The notes beneath the pieces were generated by a model that did no database searches, was not told where the DNA came from, and saw only the letters and a list, made by a program, of their open reading frames with translations. Made by a program: the position numbers and the translations under genes. From Polytrichum commune (taxonomy: Eukaryota; Streptophyta; Polytrichopsida; Polytrichales; Polytrichaceae): a stretch of DNA of 60,000 nucleotides. The stretch lies in contig OX485804.1 of the NCBI GenBank assembly GCA_950295325.1, positions 41,852,001 to 41,912,000 of the forward strand. Direction: 5' to 3'. This document shows positions 1 through 11,280 of the stretch, piece after piece (positions within the stretch are counted from its first letter, which is position 1; every line of letters begins with the position of its first letter).

Positions 1-270
1 AAAAGTCATGGTCTCCCGGAATTTTCGTTAGTACCACCTCTTAGAGGTGGGCCTGATGCAAATTCCGGGAGACCATGCACCCTTATCCACAACCTACCAT
101 GTAGGACTCCATGTAGACTTTTCATCCACAAACTTTTCTTTAGGCCTTTAGGCCTTTAGGCCTTCACCTCCTAGTGTGAAGTGAACTTGGACAATCTCCG
201 CCTTTTCGACCAATGAGAGCTTTTACGTTGCCATGGTCAATGACCTTCATCCTTGTGTGTGGAGTGGCCC
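1..270 (+). mobile_element. Harbinger-like MITE, copy A0 (cut by window edge)
   Basis: The right-hand part of a MITE whose left end lies outside the window. Its last bases read like the right terminus of the other copies (GTGTGTGGAGTGGCCC) and are followed by TTA, which also serves as the left flank of the next copy. It holds an 18-bp perfect inverted repeat (7-24 against 60-77) and, inside that, a 7-bp palindrome (34-40 against 44-50). Neither is seen in the sister copies. The central stretch (CCTAGTGTGAAGTGAACTTGG and onward) matches the other copies, with substitutions. Confidence 0.7.
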
Positions 271-273
271 TTA

Positions 274-772
274 GGGTCACTTCACACATGAGCCAAGAGC
301 CGTGACCATGGAATTGTGAGAGCCCAAAAGAAATTGTCCATAGGCCGTCCCAAGACACCTCCAAACTCATGTAGTGTGGTCATGGACCCTTAAGTGTAGT
401 GTGAAGTCATATGTGACCGGGCCCTCAACCAAATGCTATTTCAATGAATTTCTATTCATGTGGATCTTCATGCATGTTAAAATAAAATAAATCAATGATT
501 GTGAGCGTTTGGAGTGTCATGGTCTCTCGGTTTTGTGTTAGGCCTACCTCCAAGAGGTGGTTTTTCAAAATAATCCAAGTGACCATGAATTGTGATCCAT
601 TCAATACCATGGACGATTCCACGCAGACTTTACATCCATCTTGCATTCACATACTCCGTTGGTCCCTCGATGTTAGTGTGAAGCGAACTTGGACCGGCTC
701 CACCTTTTCCACCAATGAGAGTGCTTGAAGTGTAATGGTCATGGGCTCTCAGTCTCGTGTGTGAAGTGGCCC
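274..772 (+). mobile_element. Harbinger-like MITE, copy A1
   Basis: A full-length, non-coding element of 499 bp. The terminal inverted repeats read GGGTCACTTCACACATGAG on the left and CTCGTGTGTGAAGTGGCCC on the right. It is flanked by TTA on both sides (271-273 and 773-775). The 3-bp TWA target duplication and G-rich termini fit the PIF/Harbinger (Tourist) type. Sister copies lie at 7247, 12301, 49709 and 57744, with a degenerate one near 20010. Short open frames inside recur in other copies only because the DNA is shared. Confidence 0.85.
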
Positions 773-958
773 TTATATGCAATATGATCGCTTGCTTGCT
801 AGGAAGACTTTTTATTTGTTTCAACTCGGAAGTTATACGTACATGCAAGTTGTACAATAGTCCAAGTGACGACTACCCCACGTTCACCCCAAGCAATTAT
901 TCTATCTCAAACTACCGAAAGTTGTTTAACTCCAAATATCTCACTTGTCCTACACTAA

Positions 959-1360
959 AGTGTCGGTTCACATGGGATCCAAGTCCCAAGTCCCACTCAT
1001 GTTAGCAAGTCCCCATATGGAGGCCAAAGTCCCAACTTTTGAGTTTCGAGAAATTATTAAGCTACATTGATATTCACTAAAGTTGGATCTTGATTATTTT
1101 ATGTAAAACGAACTTGTGCATGTTGTGTTGAGAGTTAGTTGGGTCCAGCTTTTTGCTCGACCCAACTCTCAACGCAAGTCCTAAGCCTCACCTCCAAAAT
1201 GTGTTGTCATGTAAGCATTTATGTCATACTTGGGACTTAGGACTTGGGACCCAGTGTGAAGTGGTAAGTCCCAGCTTACATGCTCTCAACGGCTAAGATT
1301 GCATGGATTGACCTCAAGTGACTTGGGACTTAGGATGTGGGACCCCATGTGAACTGGCCC
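959..1360 (+). mobile_element. Harbinger-like MITE, second family (copy of the 11943 element)
   Basis: The left end reads GTCGGTTCACATGGGATCC and the right end GACCCCATGTGAACTGGCCC, an imperfect inverted repeat. Internal text (TTGGGACTTAGGACTTGGGAC, AACCCAACTCTCAAC-like, CAACGGCTAAGATTGCA) is shared with the element at 11943-12293. The flanks are TAA and TAT, so the target duplication is no longer exact. No coding capacity. Confidence 0.7.
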
Positions 1361-2775
1361 TATACAATATGTTGTATGTAGTGTCACCAATTTCTCTTTG
1401 TCTTGCTCAACACTCATCGTAAACTGCCCGTTGTGGTGTAATGTCACCAACACTAAATGTAAACCTAACATTATATGTCATTCCTTATTAGTAAAAAGAG
1501 AAGTTTTTTAAATGTAAAACAAAAACTAGTCATTGTAGATTTACCATGTTGCAATTACTATTGTTACTCATTGTGGTGATTTTTCATCCCATTCCCATTC
1601 ATCCATGTGAACATGTCATTGCAAAAATGTTAGGGTGCAGAATGTACCAAACTTTGTTTCAATGATTGGCATTTGGATGAACTAAAAGTAAGTTGGGATG
1701 CCAACGTTTGTAAACTTATTCATTGGTGTCATTAGAATAGTTACCGCAATGACATAAAATACCATTTGACACTAAATACAATATTTAGTGCAGTTTGGAC
1801 CCACGTCCCAACCTATTGTACCCATGCATATGCATTAATGCTCTATATCATCTCCAAACCGCCCACTCATCATGTTGTCTATGATCGGTTATTTTGGAAC
1901 TTTTGAGTGGTGTTTGTGTTAACATCCATTTGCCCTCACCATAGGTTGTTATATTGTATATAATGATATGGCAAAGAAAGGTTAATTGTGTGGGTCGGTG
2001 AAAACACATACTCAGTAATACCAACCTCAAATGACTATTCTATTGAGCAATCAAAAGTTGAGAATGAAAATAAGGTATGTGTGGGCACTTCCAACTTTGC
2101 AAACAATATTGGTTGTTGGATTCGATCGGAAATCGTCTTAACTAGTTAAGCAATGCATTGCAAATCATGAAGATTGTCATTTTGACATCTCATAAGCATA
2201 AAACATATGCCAAAACAATAAGAGGTCTAAATGAAGGCTAGGTCAGCCCCTCCCAAATGTTAACTATTGAACCTAAAATAGTGTCTATATTTTTAGCACA
2301 TGATTAAATCTCATATAATACGTGTCTTTTTGGTGTTCGTTTTTAACTAGAACCCTTTTTGCATATCATTCAGATAAAGGTGTACAATTAAGAAGAGTGA
2401 CCACAGAAGGCCCACATACCTTGCTTTGTTACTATGGACCCTTGTCACAAATTGATAACTTATAACCCTAGATGGGACAATAAATATTGTATTTAGTGTC
2501 ACTTACTAGTTGGAATTACATGACACTATAACTATATATTGTATATCTCATTTTTTTTTTGGTCAACAAAGGTCAAATTGGTTGTGTGGACATTATAGAG
2601 CATTAACATTTTTGCATGGTAAAAAACTATAGTGGTAGTAGAAATATAAAGCATTGTGTAACTCCTAGTAGTAAGTGACATTAAATATCATAGATGTTGT
2701 TCTCCATGGACTCCTTCGTGATAAATTATCAAAGAAAATGATAATTGTTATGGTAAAACACAAATTGAGACGGTA
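1361..2775. other. AT-rich spacer, no gene seen
   Basis: No exon-like or transposase-like reading frame was recognised. A piece of dispersed repeat R2 lies at about 2285-2440 (ACGTGTCTTTTTGGTGTTCG followed by AAGAAGAGTGACCACAGAAGGCCCACATACC-type text). Confidence 0.5.
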
Positions 2776-3121
2776 CACTAGATAGTCCTATTAGCGTGGG
2801 TGGAAAATTAGTGTGATCCACACTAATTTTGTAGTCAAGGTGGAATTAATTTGGGGTCCAAGACACTCAATCTTCCCCTAAACCTTCATGAAGACTTTCA
2901 ACCAACACATTCAATAATCGTTCAAAGATAAAAGCAACATAAGATAAAATAATCACCTACATTCTCTCTTTTTTAAAGAAAAACAATTAATGTGGCCATG
3001 TTGATTTTCTACCATAAATTTGGTGTGGGTTGAAAATTTAATGTGGACCACATTATTGCTCGTTACGAGAATTAGCGTGGGCTCTTAAAATTGAGACCCA
3101 CAGTAATAGGATCGTGTAGTG
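2776..3121. mobile_element. CACTA-type non-autonomous element
   Basis: A 346-bp segment starting CACTAGATAGTCCTATTA and ending in the inverse of CACTACACGATCCTATTA, so both termini begin with the CACTA signature. The inverted similarity may extend outward (GGTA and GGCA precede CACTA on the two strands). Sub-terminal phrases such as GTGTGATCCACACTAA and AATGTGGACCACATTA repeat within the element, as is usual for CACTA ends. No transposase is encoded, and an exact 3-bp target duplication is not visible. A diverged, truncated relative lies at 6738-6910. Confidence 0.65.
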
Positions 3122-3306
3122 TGCCCACAACTAACCTACTTCATATCATTTTCTCCGTAAGTTATAGGAGTCAAAGTAAGTAACATGGATGCATGCAAGT
3201 ATTTTTAGGGTCAATATCTATTGGCTTTTGACCGGGCATATAGAAATATTTCAACCATTTCTTTGTATTGTGAACATGACAATACTAAGCAGCTAAAATA
3301 GACGCA

Positions 3307-3701
3307 CTTATTCCCGATCAAGACCCCATTGGAATTCTATAGGGTATTGGAATTTCAATAAGGCCGGGAATGAATTTTCAGCGTGGTTGGGACTAAATTT
3401 TGATCATGTTGTAACCAATACTGCCATGACACATGTCCTAGTTTTGAGTGCTACAGTGATGAGGGATGAGCGGTTAAAACGAGGGGTTATGGTTGACTCT
3501 AGACACTGGTAATATGATTGGACTAACTTTTGGGTTTAAAAATTCACATTAATCTCAATATAAGGAATAAAATTTACCGAAAACAATGCAATCTTCATGA
3601 TATCTATCTTCCTACATGGGAAAAATTCACACCACCTTATACTTCTTTAGATATGGCGCGAACTCTCTTGAGTGATTTGTTATGGGTGCCTCTACTCTAG
3701 A
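3307..3701 (+). repeat. Dispersed repeat R1, copy 1
   Basis: A 395-bp stretch beginning near CCCGATCAAGACCCCATTGG and ending near GTGCCTCTACTCTA. It recurs in the same orientation at 9865-10235 and 27605-27985, with shared blocks such as CTAGACA(C/T)TGGTAATATG, TATCTTCCTACATGGGA and TTATGGGYGCCTCTACT. No terminal inverted repeat or long reading frame is evident, so the class is unknown. Confidence 0.65.
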
Positions 3702-4329
3702 TGATGGTCTTTTTTTCCAAAGAAAGAGGTTATGGTAATCAAATAAAAAAAACTCTAATAAAGTATAGTTGTTTATCGAAAACTCTACAATACACAACAT
3801 GAATGCTTTCCATAAATGGATAATCTTGGATTTAAAGGAGGATTTTGCTTGCCTGATACATGGTTTCACAAAACACAACCAAGAAGTTGAGTGATATTAT
3901 GAACTTGTTCAATTCAAGCACAATCATAACTTAGCAGTTACCAAAATTAATTAATTCAAAAAAGATTAAAAGAAGAAGAAGAAACTTTTCTCTCTCTGCC
4001 ACAACTTTGCCAACTTGTTGCCAAGTGCCATGCACGATGACAATGCATGCGCACAAGGCACTTGCCTAATTTGGTTGCTTGTATTAACCCCTAAAGGTCC
4101 AAGCAAAATCTCTTGGAAGTCGTTTAAAATGTTCATCGCGTCTCAACGTTTTATGGGAAAAAAATTGCACCTTTAGTGGTGGATTCGACTGTACAAATGG
4201 CATTTGGTAAAGTTAGGATCGTTCACACAAAAAATCAGCCTTCCACACATCTCAAATGTGTACATTGTTATGGTACAACAAAGGTGATTGTCCAAACTGA
4301 CAAAACATCCTTTTGCATTTTAGAGATTA
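3702..4329. other. Spacer, nothing recognised
   Basis: AT-rich sequence with a short purine run (AGAAGAAGAAGAAAC) near 3971. I see no gene, RNA gene or repeat boundary. Confidence 0.4.
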
Positions 4330-4690
4330 AATAGACACCCATATTTGAGTGGTGTTTGGTCATGCGTGGATTTAAGGATGAACATCAAAATGACAAGTGT
4401 TCAAAAGAGATTGGACTACATGCTCGATAATCAACCTACGTTCCAAAGTCAACATACTTGGAGGGAGGGTGTATGATCAATAGGTGAGAAAGATAATTTT
4501 CAATTTGATAATGAATATGATATTCATACGAGGAAAACAACTTTGAGCATTTGTCGAGGTCGTGAAAAGTCAACAATATGTATCGTATCGTATTGACCTT
4601 GGGTAGTGGCGTCGGGGGAGTTAGGTCGGGATGTGTGGCGTCTATTTAAACTCATTCATTATAATGAAAAGGCTTCAATAAAAGTAATTC
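4330..4690 (+). repeat. Dispersed repeat R2, copy near 4.5 kb
   Basis: Contains the R2 core: GTGTTCAAAAGAGATTGGAC, then CTACATGCTCGATAATCAAC, then TTTGATAATGAATATGATATTCATACGAG. The same ordered blocks occur near 6345, 43490, 44412 (inverted), 45060 (inverted) and 46725. The family has no recognised coding sequence, and its boundaries are approximate. Confidence 0.6.
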
Positions 4691-4741
4691 CCTTAAAAGG
4701 TTGAGGGCCAATACACTCCAACTTGCCTACACCATGCCAAC

Positions 4742-5101
4742 GCGGCCCTGGGCTAAATCACATTTGTGTTCGGCTGGGGCCCGCCCCTCCCATGCCTCCT
4801 TCACTACTCGGCTCTCTGCCCACACTTGCGTGGGAACTCCTTTTCGTTGGGAACCAATGTCACAATACCTGGTCAAATTTAAAAATATTCAAGTTGACAT
4901 CACTTTCATTATTTCCAAGTTAATTAATGAAGTTCATTCACATGCCAAAGGAGTTTAATGGCTTAAGTGATGGGGTATTGTCACATTGGTTCCCAATGGG
5001 GAAGAGTTCCCACACAGGTGTGGGCAAAAAAACATGGTAGTGAAGGAGGCGTGGGAGGGGCAGGGCCCACATGAACGCAGATGTGATTTAGCCCGGGGCG
5101 C
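4742..5101. mobile_element. Foldback element with arms of about 130 bp
   Basis: The left arm (4742-4869, starting GCGGCCCTGGGCTAAATCAC) and the right arm (4975-5101, ending TGTGATTTAGCCCGGGGCGC) are inverted copies with scattered mismatches, separated by about 105 bp of AT-rich loop. Shared inverted blocks include GGGCCCGCCCCTCCCATGCC and GGGAACCAATGTCACAATACC. Such a foldback structure is typical of a MITE. The flanking bases do not give a clear target duplication, so the superfamily is not assigned. The arms are much more GC-rich than their surroundings. Confidence 0.8.
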
Positions 5102-5993
5102 TAATGTGGGGGGCCTCTAATGCTATTATTAAAAGTCAAATGCTCTTTAAATAATTAATTACATAGAATATATGAATTCATTGCATTTTCACCTTCACAA
5201 TGGATGAGTTTACGTAGACACTGCAAATTCCTAGCCCAAGGGAATCAGGAATTAGGGACTCTTTGAATGGGGTGAATGTTCATAACACCCACTAAATACG
5301 TGCCTCTAACTATAACTGCCCACCAAACTAGGGCAAGTATGAACATTTAGATTATTAATGTCGAGCATAGATGTTGCCATTTCTAGAGCATCAACTATAT
5401 AAATTGGGATCACGAACCTGCATCAGTCTAGAGAACTTCAATTGGGATTCATCACCAACCAACCTATAGGGATCAAGTGTTTATTATCACCCACTTGGTA
5501 GGTGTAAGAAACCTAGACGGATTATCCCAATTAGTACATTACTATTTGGAATTATGCATTGCTATTACTATTTAACAAGGATTTAAAATTTTACCAAGAT
5601 AAGTCATTAATGTTCTTTAATGCCCAACTAACCTATTGAACTCTCATTAGTAAAAATTGAGCTTGTGAGTAAGCCATTATTGCGTTGCATAACTTCAAAT
5701 AGTAGCACGCACTAATTGGGATAATCAACGTAGACCACTTAGAAAGCATGTAGACTATATATATATATAGATAGATGGATTGATAGATAGGTTCTTAGAT
5801 AGATATGTGTGTGTGTGTGTGTTTGAATCTTGACCATCTTTGGCTATCACATTCTGAGAAAATTAACCGTAAAAAGTCATTGGTCCACATTAAGTTTGGC
5901 CTTGGGAAAATGCATGTGGGTCGGTCGGGGATGGGGGGAGCATAAATAAGCTAAAAAGGGGGGGGGGGGGCAAAGGCAGAGTTCAATGGATCT
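5102..5993. other. Spacer with simple repeats
   Basis: No gene seen. A short TA/GATA/GT microsatellite lies at about 5755-5822 (TATATATATATAGATAGATGG then TGTGTGTGTGTGTG). A run of at least 12 G lies near 5958-5970, just before the next foldback element. Confidence 0.5.
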
Positions 5994-6260
5994 GTCTAAA
6001 TACCCCCATCAAGCGTGGCTCGGAGGCCAAGTTCGGGAGGGGGTGGCATGGGCGGGGTAAAACTTGCCCCCTATTTTTTTAATTGAGTGGGGCCTTACTT
6101 GATCTCATAGGGGGCTTCCTAGAGTAATTTGGGGCCGCATGACCCAAATTTAGCAAAAAAAAACCAAAAAAAGTCCCCAAGGAGCCAAAACGGGGAGGGC
6201 CAGAAAAATGAACCCCACCGAACCTGGCCTCCAAGCCACGCTCGATGGGGGTATTTAGAC
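5994..6260. mobile_element. Foldback element, 267 bp
   Basis: The terminal arms begin GTCTAAATACCCCCATC on the left; the right arm ends in the inverse of the same bases. The arms are about 50 bp (5994-6043 against 6212-6260) and include GCGTGGCTCGGAGGCCAAGTTC-type text with a few mismatches. The short interior is not coding. No clear target duplication was seen. Confidence 0.75.
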
Positions 6261-6344
6261 CCACCCGAGTTCAATTGGCTAGCAAAAGCCTCGGCCCGGG
6301 CCGATAAGGTAGATGGGCCTTAAGTGGCGTGTTTCCTTAATCGG

Positions 6345-6560
6345 ACCCCTAGATTTGATTGGTATGTGGTTCGGTGACGATCGAAGAGCAAACATCGTAA
6401 AGACACATGTTTAAAAGAGATTGGACTACGTCTTCAAAGATCAATAATTACTCTACACTCAATAATGAGCACATTTGGGAGGACTTATGTATCCAGTTAA
6501 GTAGTCAACAGACATGCACTTCTGATAATCCCAACTAAATCAAAGGAGATCCAATTTTCA
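6345..6560 (+). repeat. Dispersed repeat R2, partial copy
   Basis: Shares ACACATGTTTAAAAGAGATT, GGACTACG and TTGGGAGGACTTATGT with the other R2 copies, but lacks the right half. Boundaries are approximate. Confidence 0.5.
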
Positions 6561-6737
6561 ATCCAGTTGTTGCATATGTTTCATTGTAGATTTGCTAATG
6601 CAATGCGATTTTTGTTGTGTAAATCTAATCGGTATAAGTTGGAGAACACGAAAAAGGAACCACATGACACCCACGTACCTTAACTAGGCTTGTTTGTTGG
6701 GGGGTTTTGACCATCTCGTCCATGCTGTGTAGCAAAC

Positions 6738-6910
6738 AAACTGTACCAAATAGTCCTATTACTGTGGGTTGAAGATTAGCATAGACCACACTAGTATTCT
6801 AAATCAAGTGATACCTAATGTGGGTCCACGATCCTGGATCTTGCCCTAACTCTTCATAAAGACTTCCGACCAACACATAGATACATGACAAAAGTCACAC
6901 AATAGAATAC
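6738..6910 (+). mobile_element. Truncated relative of the CACTA-type element
   Basis: Matches the left half of the 2776-3121 element: AATAGTCCTATTACTGTGGG, TGGGTCCACGATC and CTTCATAAAGACTTCCGACC appear in the same order. The right terminus is missing, and the left CACTA bases have mutated to TACCAAA. Confidence 0.55.
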
Positions 6911-7246
6911 AATTACCCACATCAATAATCTAGAGAAGTAATTAAAAGCAACATTGTCAATTGTTTACTTTGTATATTGGTCACGAGCAAGCATACTATT
7001 TTGTTGAAAACACGAGTTGTCATGCCACTTAGTAGTCAAATCATTGCTTTCCTTTTATGAAATTTCGAGGCTCGTTGTCCAAGTCATGAGTAGGGACACC
7101 ACACCTATATTTATTATTATTTCCATGATTCGGAATCCATGAACGACTAACTAGGATTCCACATAAATTCATTGACAATTCTTGGAGTAGTGAATTGGCT
7201 TGTATATTTGTCACTTGCAAGTGTGGGATTCGTAAGAAACCAAAGA

Positions 7247-7752
7247 TGGTACACTTCACACATGAGACTGAGAGCCCATGACCAGTACACTTCGAGCACT
7301 CTCATTGGTGGAAAAGGCGGAGACGGTTCAAGTTCGCTTCACACCACGCTTGAGGGACCAACGGAGTATATAAGTGAATGCAAGATGGATGTAAAGTCTA
7401 CATGGATTCCTACATGGCATCAAATGGATCATGTGTTCATGGTCACTTGGACTATTCTCGTAAATCATTTTTTGGAGGTAGGTCTAACACAAAATCGGGA
7501 AGTCATGGCACTATGAACATTCACAACCGTTGATTTATTTTGTTTTATCATGTGTGAGGACCCACATGAATCATTTTCTTATTTATATAACATTTGGTTG
7601 AGGGCCTGGTCACAAATGGCTTCACACTACACTTGAGAATCCGTGACCACACTAGATGATTTTGGAGGTGTCTTGGGAGGGCCTTGAGACCCTGTCTTTT
7701 GGGCTCTCACAATTTCATGGTCACGGCTCTTGGCTCGTGTGTGAAGTGGTCC
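7247..7752 (-). mobile_element. Harbinger-like MITE, copy B
   Basis: A 506-bp copy of the main MITE family in reverse orientation. The left terminus is GGTACACTTCACACATGAG and the right terminus ends GTGTGAAGTGGTCC followed by TCA. The right-hand 200 bp match the left-hand 200 bp of copy A1 inverted. The left target site copy has decayed. Two similar spacer segments (about 7092-7150 and 7770-7830, sharing GGACACCAC.CCTA.TTTTATT) bracket the insertion. Confidence 0.8.
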
Positions 7753-8655
7753 TCAAAGGCCACAAGCTCGGACACCACTCCTACTTTTATTTTTATTTTG
7801 ATGATTTGGAACCACCTGCTGACTGGGACACATAAAAACATGGTTGGATTTTCACTTTTCACTTTGAGTTTTGGGGACCTTTGGGAATGGAAGGGCCATT
7901 CATTAGTGAAAGTGGGAACGTCCATGGTGGGAACGAATTCAAGGGTTTGAGAACAAGCCGAAGGGTATGGGAACGCTTGGTTTTACGACCAAGAAGGGTA
8001 GACTCTCATGCGTCCTTGTTCTCATGTTGGGACCAAGGACATAAGTCCAATCCACAAACATCCATGAACACCCTCTTCATCTATCCATCATGTACAAGGT
8101 TTGTGGATCACATGATGTAGTAGCCCTTGTCCCTTAGCTATGCTCCGTAAACCTCCCCAAGTTCAAGTTTGAGTTTGCGGCTTTGATCAGAGGTGAGTTG
8201 CTGCGATTGTGTCTCATTTACACATGCATGGTTGGCACCATCTCTCTTTCTTTGACGTGTGGACCTATTGTGTGCACTTCCAACTCCATGGAAGTTTATA
8301 GTAGTTGGATCAACTTGGGAACTATCTCACCCAATTAGCAATCATGGATCATGCAAAATTGCCATTTCAAACCTCATCATGATCAAAGTTAATGCAAATG
8401 CAAATATTACAATAGGTCATAGTGAAGATTATTTGACTCTTTAAGTGATCACATAGGCCCTCCCAACCTTCCCAACTACACAAAACAATTGATTTAATAT
8501 AGCCCACCCTATTCATCATTGACCCAAATGGATGTCTTGCAAGTATTGGGTGGCAACTAGAGAGGGTGTCTTGTGACACTTGGTGATACATGACAATGTC
8601 ATGAAGTTTTGGGGGTTGCTTTGGCTGGAATAAACAATCACCGTGATATGCACAA
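7753..8655. other. Spacer, no gene supported
   Basis: Several short open frames on both strands carry no recognisable domain, and codon use does not look coding. No repeat boundary was seen. Confidence 0.4.
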
Positions 8656-8701
8656 GAATTAGTGTAAATGAGGCGCTCTACCAATTGAACTAATTACCCT
8701 A
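8656..8701 (-). tRNA. tRNA-like 5' half, Val(UAC)-like fragment
   Basis: On the minus strand the text runs GGGTAATTAGTTCAATTGG, then TAGAGCGCCTCATTTACAC. This resembles an acceptor 5' strand, a D arm with an A-box-like block and an anticodon arm with UAC in the loop, as in bacterial-type or organellar tRNA-Val. After the anticodon loop I find no variable loop, T arm or acceptor 3' strand. It is therefore a half tRNA, either an old organellar transfer or a tRNA-derived repeat head, and is unlikely to be functional. Confidence 0.35.
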
Positions 8702-9864
8702 ATGTGCCAAATAATGAATTGGAGAAGAACACACGTGATTGGTTTATTTTGACCTTTTCACCTCTCCCTCCAGAGATGTCACAAAACTTTCACAACACCT
8801 ACCAAGGGGTCAATTCATCCCAAATTAAGCTCACTATTATGCTAATTTGAGATATTTGACCCTTATTCATGGGTCAATTTTGTTCAAAATAGGAACATAG
8901 GCTCTACATAGAAATCAACCTCCCAATTTCCCCTCCGTAGGTGCCGTGAAACTTTACTTCAATATTTGCCTGCGATTTAAAAGGAATTTGTTAACAACAC
9001 ATACCCACAATCTTAGGATCTACATACATAGCAATAACCGTTTTTGCCCCCCTACGCCCCCGCCCCCTTGGTAGTAGGTGTTGTTGTGACCTTGTACCCA
9101 ACATAGAAGAGTGACCACATAAAAACCCAATCCAAAATTTCCTTTGTTACTAGCGGTCTACTTATTTTTTGTAATTGCATAACACAAATACGGGAGTGCA
9201 TTATGATTATGGCAAAACCCTACATTTTTTAGTTGGACATTATAGACTACATAACTAGTCGGCTCATGGATGTAAACTAAAGATTATGAATGAAATGTCC
9301 TCTGCGTGGATTGAAAAAACATTCAAATAATAATTGTAAGTGCTTTCCACTTGGATGAGTGACCAAATGATTGTGTTTTTACAAATCAATCATAGCAACG
9401 GAATCCCGTCATGTGTCTTGACGCTCAGTGATTGCATTCCAAATAGTGCATGATAGGGGTAAGGCACCTGCTCTATGGATACTCCCTCATTGTGGGGCCA
9501 TGGTCACACACCCACCTCTTTGAGATGGTCCCCCACCAACATTACCCAATGCGAAAACGCAGTCACTTGTATAAGATCGTCTATATTTTAATTATGATAT
9601 TATTCAACCCCATAATTAGCTTTAGGGATCTAAAATCACTGTAGAGGGACACACTTGAAATATGTCTACCACAAACCTATGAGATTTAGGTTATAGTAGA
9701 CTCCCTTTACTTGGGTAATGTTGATGGGGGCCCAATTCAAAGATGCACCATCTACCTTATCTCATATTACAAAGGGAAATTATGCATATTGGGTCTTTAC
9801 ATGGAACACATACACATGTGCTATGCTCAGCTACATACCGCCTTGTACCTTAGAGTATAACCAC
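8702..9864. other. Spacer, nothing recognised
   Basis: AT-rich sequence with a C-rich patch near 9043-9067 and a possible scrap of R2 near 9103 (AGAAGAGTGACCACATAAAA). No gene was supported on either strand. Confidence 0.4.
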
Positions 9865-10235
9865 CTATTCCCAATCAAGACCCCATCGGGAATCTATAGG
9901 GTACCGGAATTTCAATCAGGATGGGATTGAATTTCTATCATGACGGAATCAATAGTTCTATGACATGTGTCCCTACTTTTGAGTGGTAAAGTGAGGAAGA
10001 ATTCATCTCAACATGATCGCTTAGGACATACTCTAGACATTGGTAATATGTTCGAGGCAACTTTTGCCTTCAAGAATTCACATTCATGTCAATTTAAGGA
10101 TTACAACCATCAAAACAAATGTAGCCCTCCTGATTTCTATCTTCATACATGGGAACAAATTACACCGCCTCATATTTCTCCAGATCTAGCGCATAATCTC
10201 TTTAATGATCGGTTGTGGGCGCCCCTACTATAACT
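9865..10235 (+). repeat. Dispersed repeat R1, copy 2
   Basis: Collinear with 3307-3701: AATCAAGACCCCATCGGGAA at the start, ACTCTAGACATTGGTAATATG in the middle and CATACATGGGAACAAATTACAC then GGGCGCCCCTACTATA at the end. Two open frames (9718-9930 and 9967-10233) run through it but are not matched by open frames in the other copies, so they are not taken as genes. Confidence 0.65.
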
Positions 10236-10570
10236 CCCATAATGCACTTCCTCCTCATGCATCATTGCATACCTCTTGCAACATCAAACACCCCCGCCCC
10301 ACATACTACCTACCTCACTTCCAAAGGTTCATTGACAAGCACCGTGGAGCCTAGCTAGCCAACCGGAGTGTAGCTTAGTTGAGGAAAGTGGGGCTCACCC
10401 ATCCTCCGAGTAGTGTGTATGTTTGACAAATTTCTTTTGACGTTCAATGTCAAATCCAAAGTGTCATGTGATGTCTTTAAAGACAAAACAAAATGTCAAT
10501 TGACATGTACATTCGATTTTAGAATGTCACCTCAACTTTAGATTACAAAATATTCCAAAATATTTCACAG
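10236..10570. other. Spacer, nothing recognised
   Basis: No coding or repeat signal was identified. The sequence AATGTCAAATCCAAAGTGTCA and its variants recur a few times over about 80 bp near 10448-10540. Confidence 0.35.
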
Positions 10571-11280
10571 TCAATATAGTGTAAGTATCTTTTGACCTCG
10601 CATATTTCTCCAAATAGTGAAGATGGTAGTCCAATCCATTGTATCCACTTTAAACCCATAAAGAGAGACCCACATAAGAGCATCAAGGGTCTTCAAGTTC
10701 AACTTATTGTGCAATTGGCTTTTGATTGCAGTTTGCTTTGAAAATCCTTGCTCACAAATTGCTATGCTTGATGGAATGAGTATAACCTTTTGCCAAAGTT
10801 GCATAAGTTTAGGTCAATTTGTATGCCACTCCAAATTATTACCACATACACGCCAAGCCTCAAATATCATTTTGTTCTCACACTCATGTCAATGTGTTTC
10901 CATAAATTCCAAAAGTTCTTCCTTGCACTGTCATTTTCTTTTGTAGTATATTGAAACTTCAACAATATCTTTTCAAGCCATGGTTCAATAATTATGGTTT
11001 GATCACTATCATCACTTGGGTAATGACAATGGTTGAATAGTTTAGTTGCATTGAAAATTGGAAGGTCTAGGAAATGATCATTCAAAGCATGAATATCCTT
11101 TTGCACATAAGATGCACCCGGAGCTTGCATTTGCAATTGTTATGGGACATATTTTCAAAGTAGTTTGTAATCCAATGCAAAGTTCTTCCAATTGGTATGG
11201 GATTAATTTTAGCTGCTTATTAATACAAGTCACTTCAATGTTTAAAGTGTCAAATGACATGTCATTTTTCCTCCTCACGT
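10571..11280 (-). pseudogene. hAT-superfamily transposase fragment, decayed
   Basis: Read on the minus strand, the frame ending at 10571 carries VILIPSSIAICEQGFSKQ followed by IKSQLHNKLNLKTLDALMWV. This is the pattern of the hAT C-terminal dimerisation region (family form: hydrophobic-PvSsa-CERgFS, then iKtklRN.l....L..Lm.i). Upstream, 10867-11136 continues in another frame (FNHCHYPSDDSDQTIIIEPW). Between the two pieces a third frame (MIFEAWRVCGNNLEWHTN) ends in TGA. At least one frameshift and one stop therefore break the gene. The N-terminal zinc finger and the catalytic DDE core were not found. I infer a remnant of a hAT transposon related to the zinc-finger MYM/ZBED-like lineages; its terminal inverted repeats were not located. 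Confidence 0.6.
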
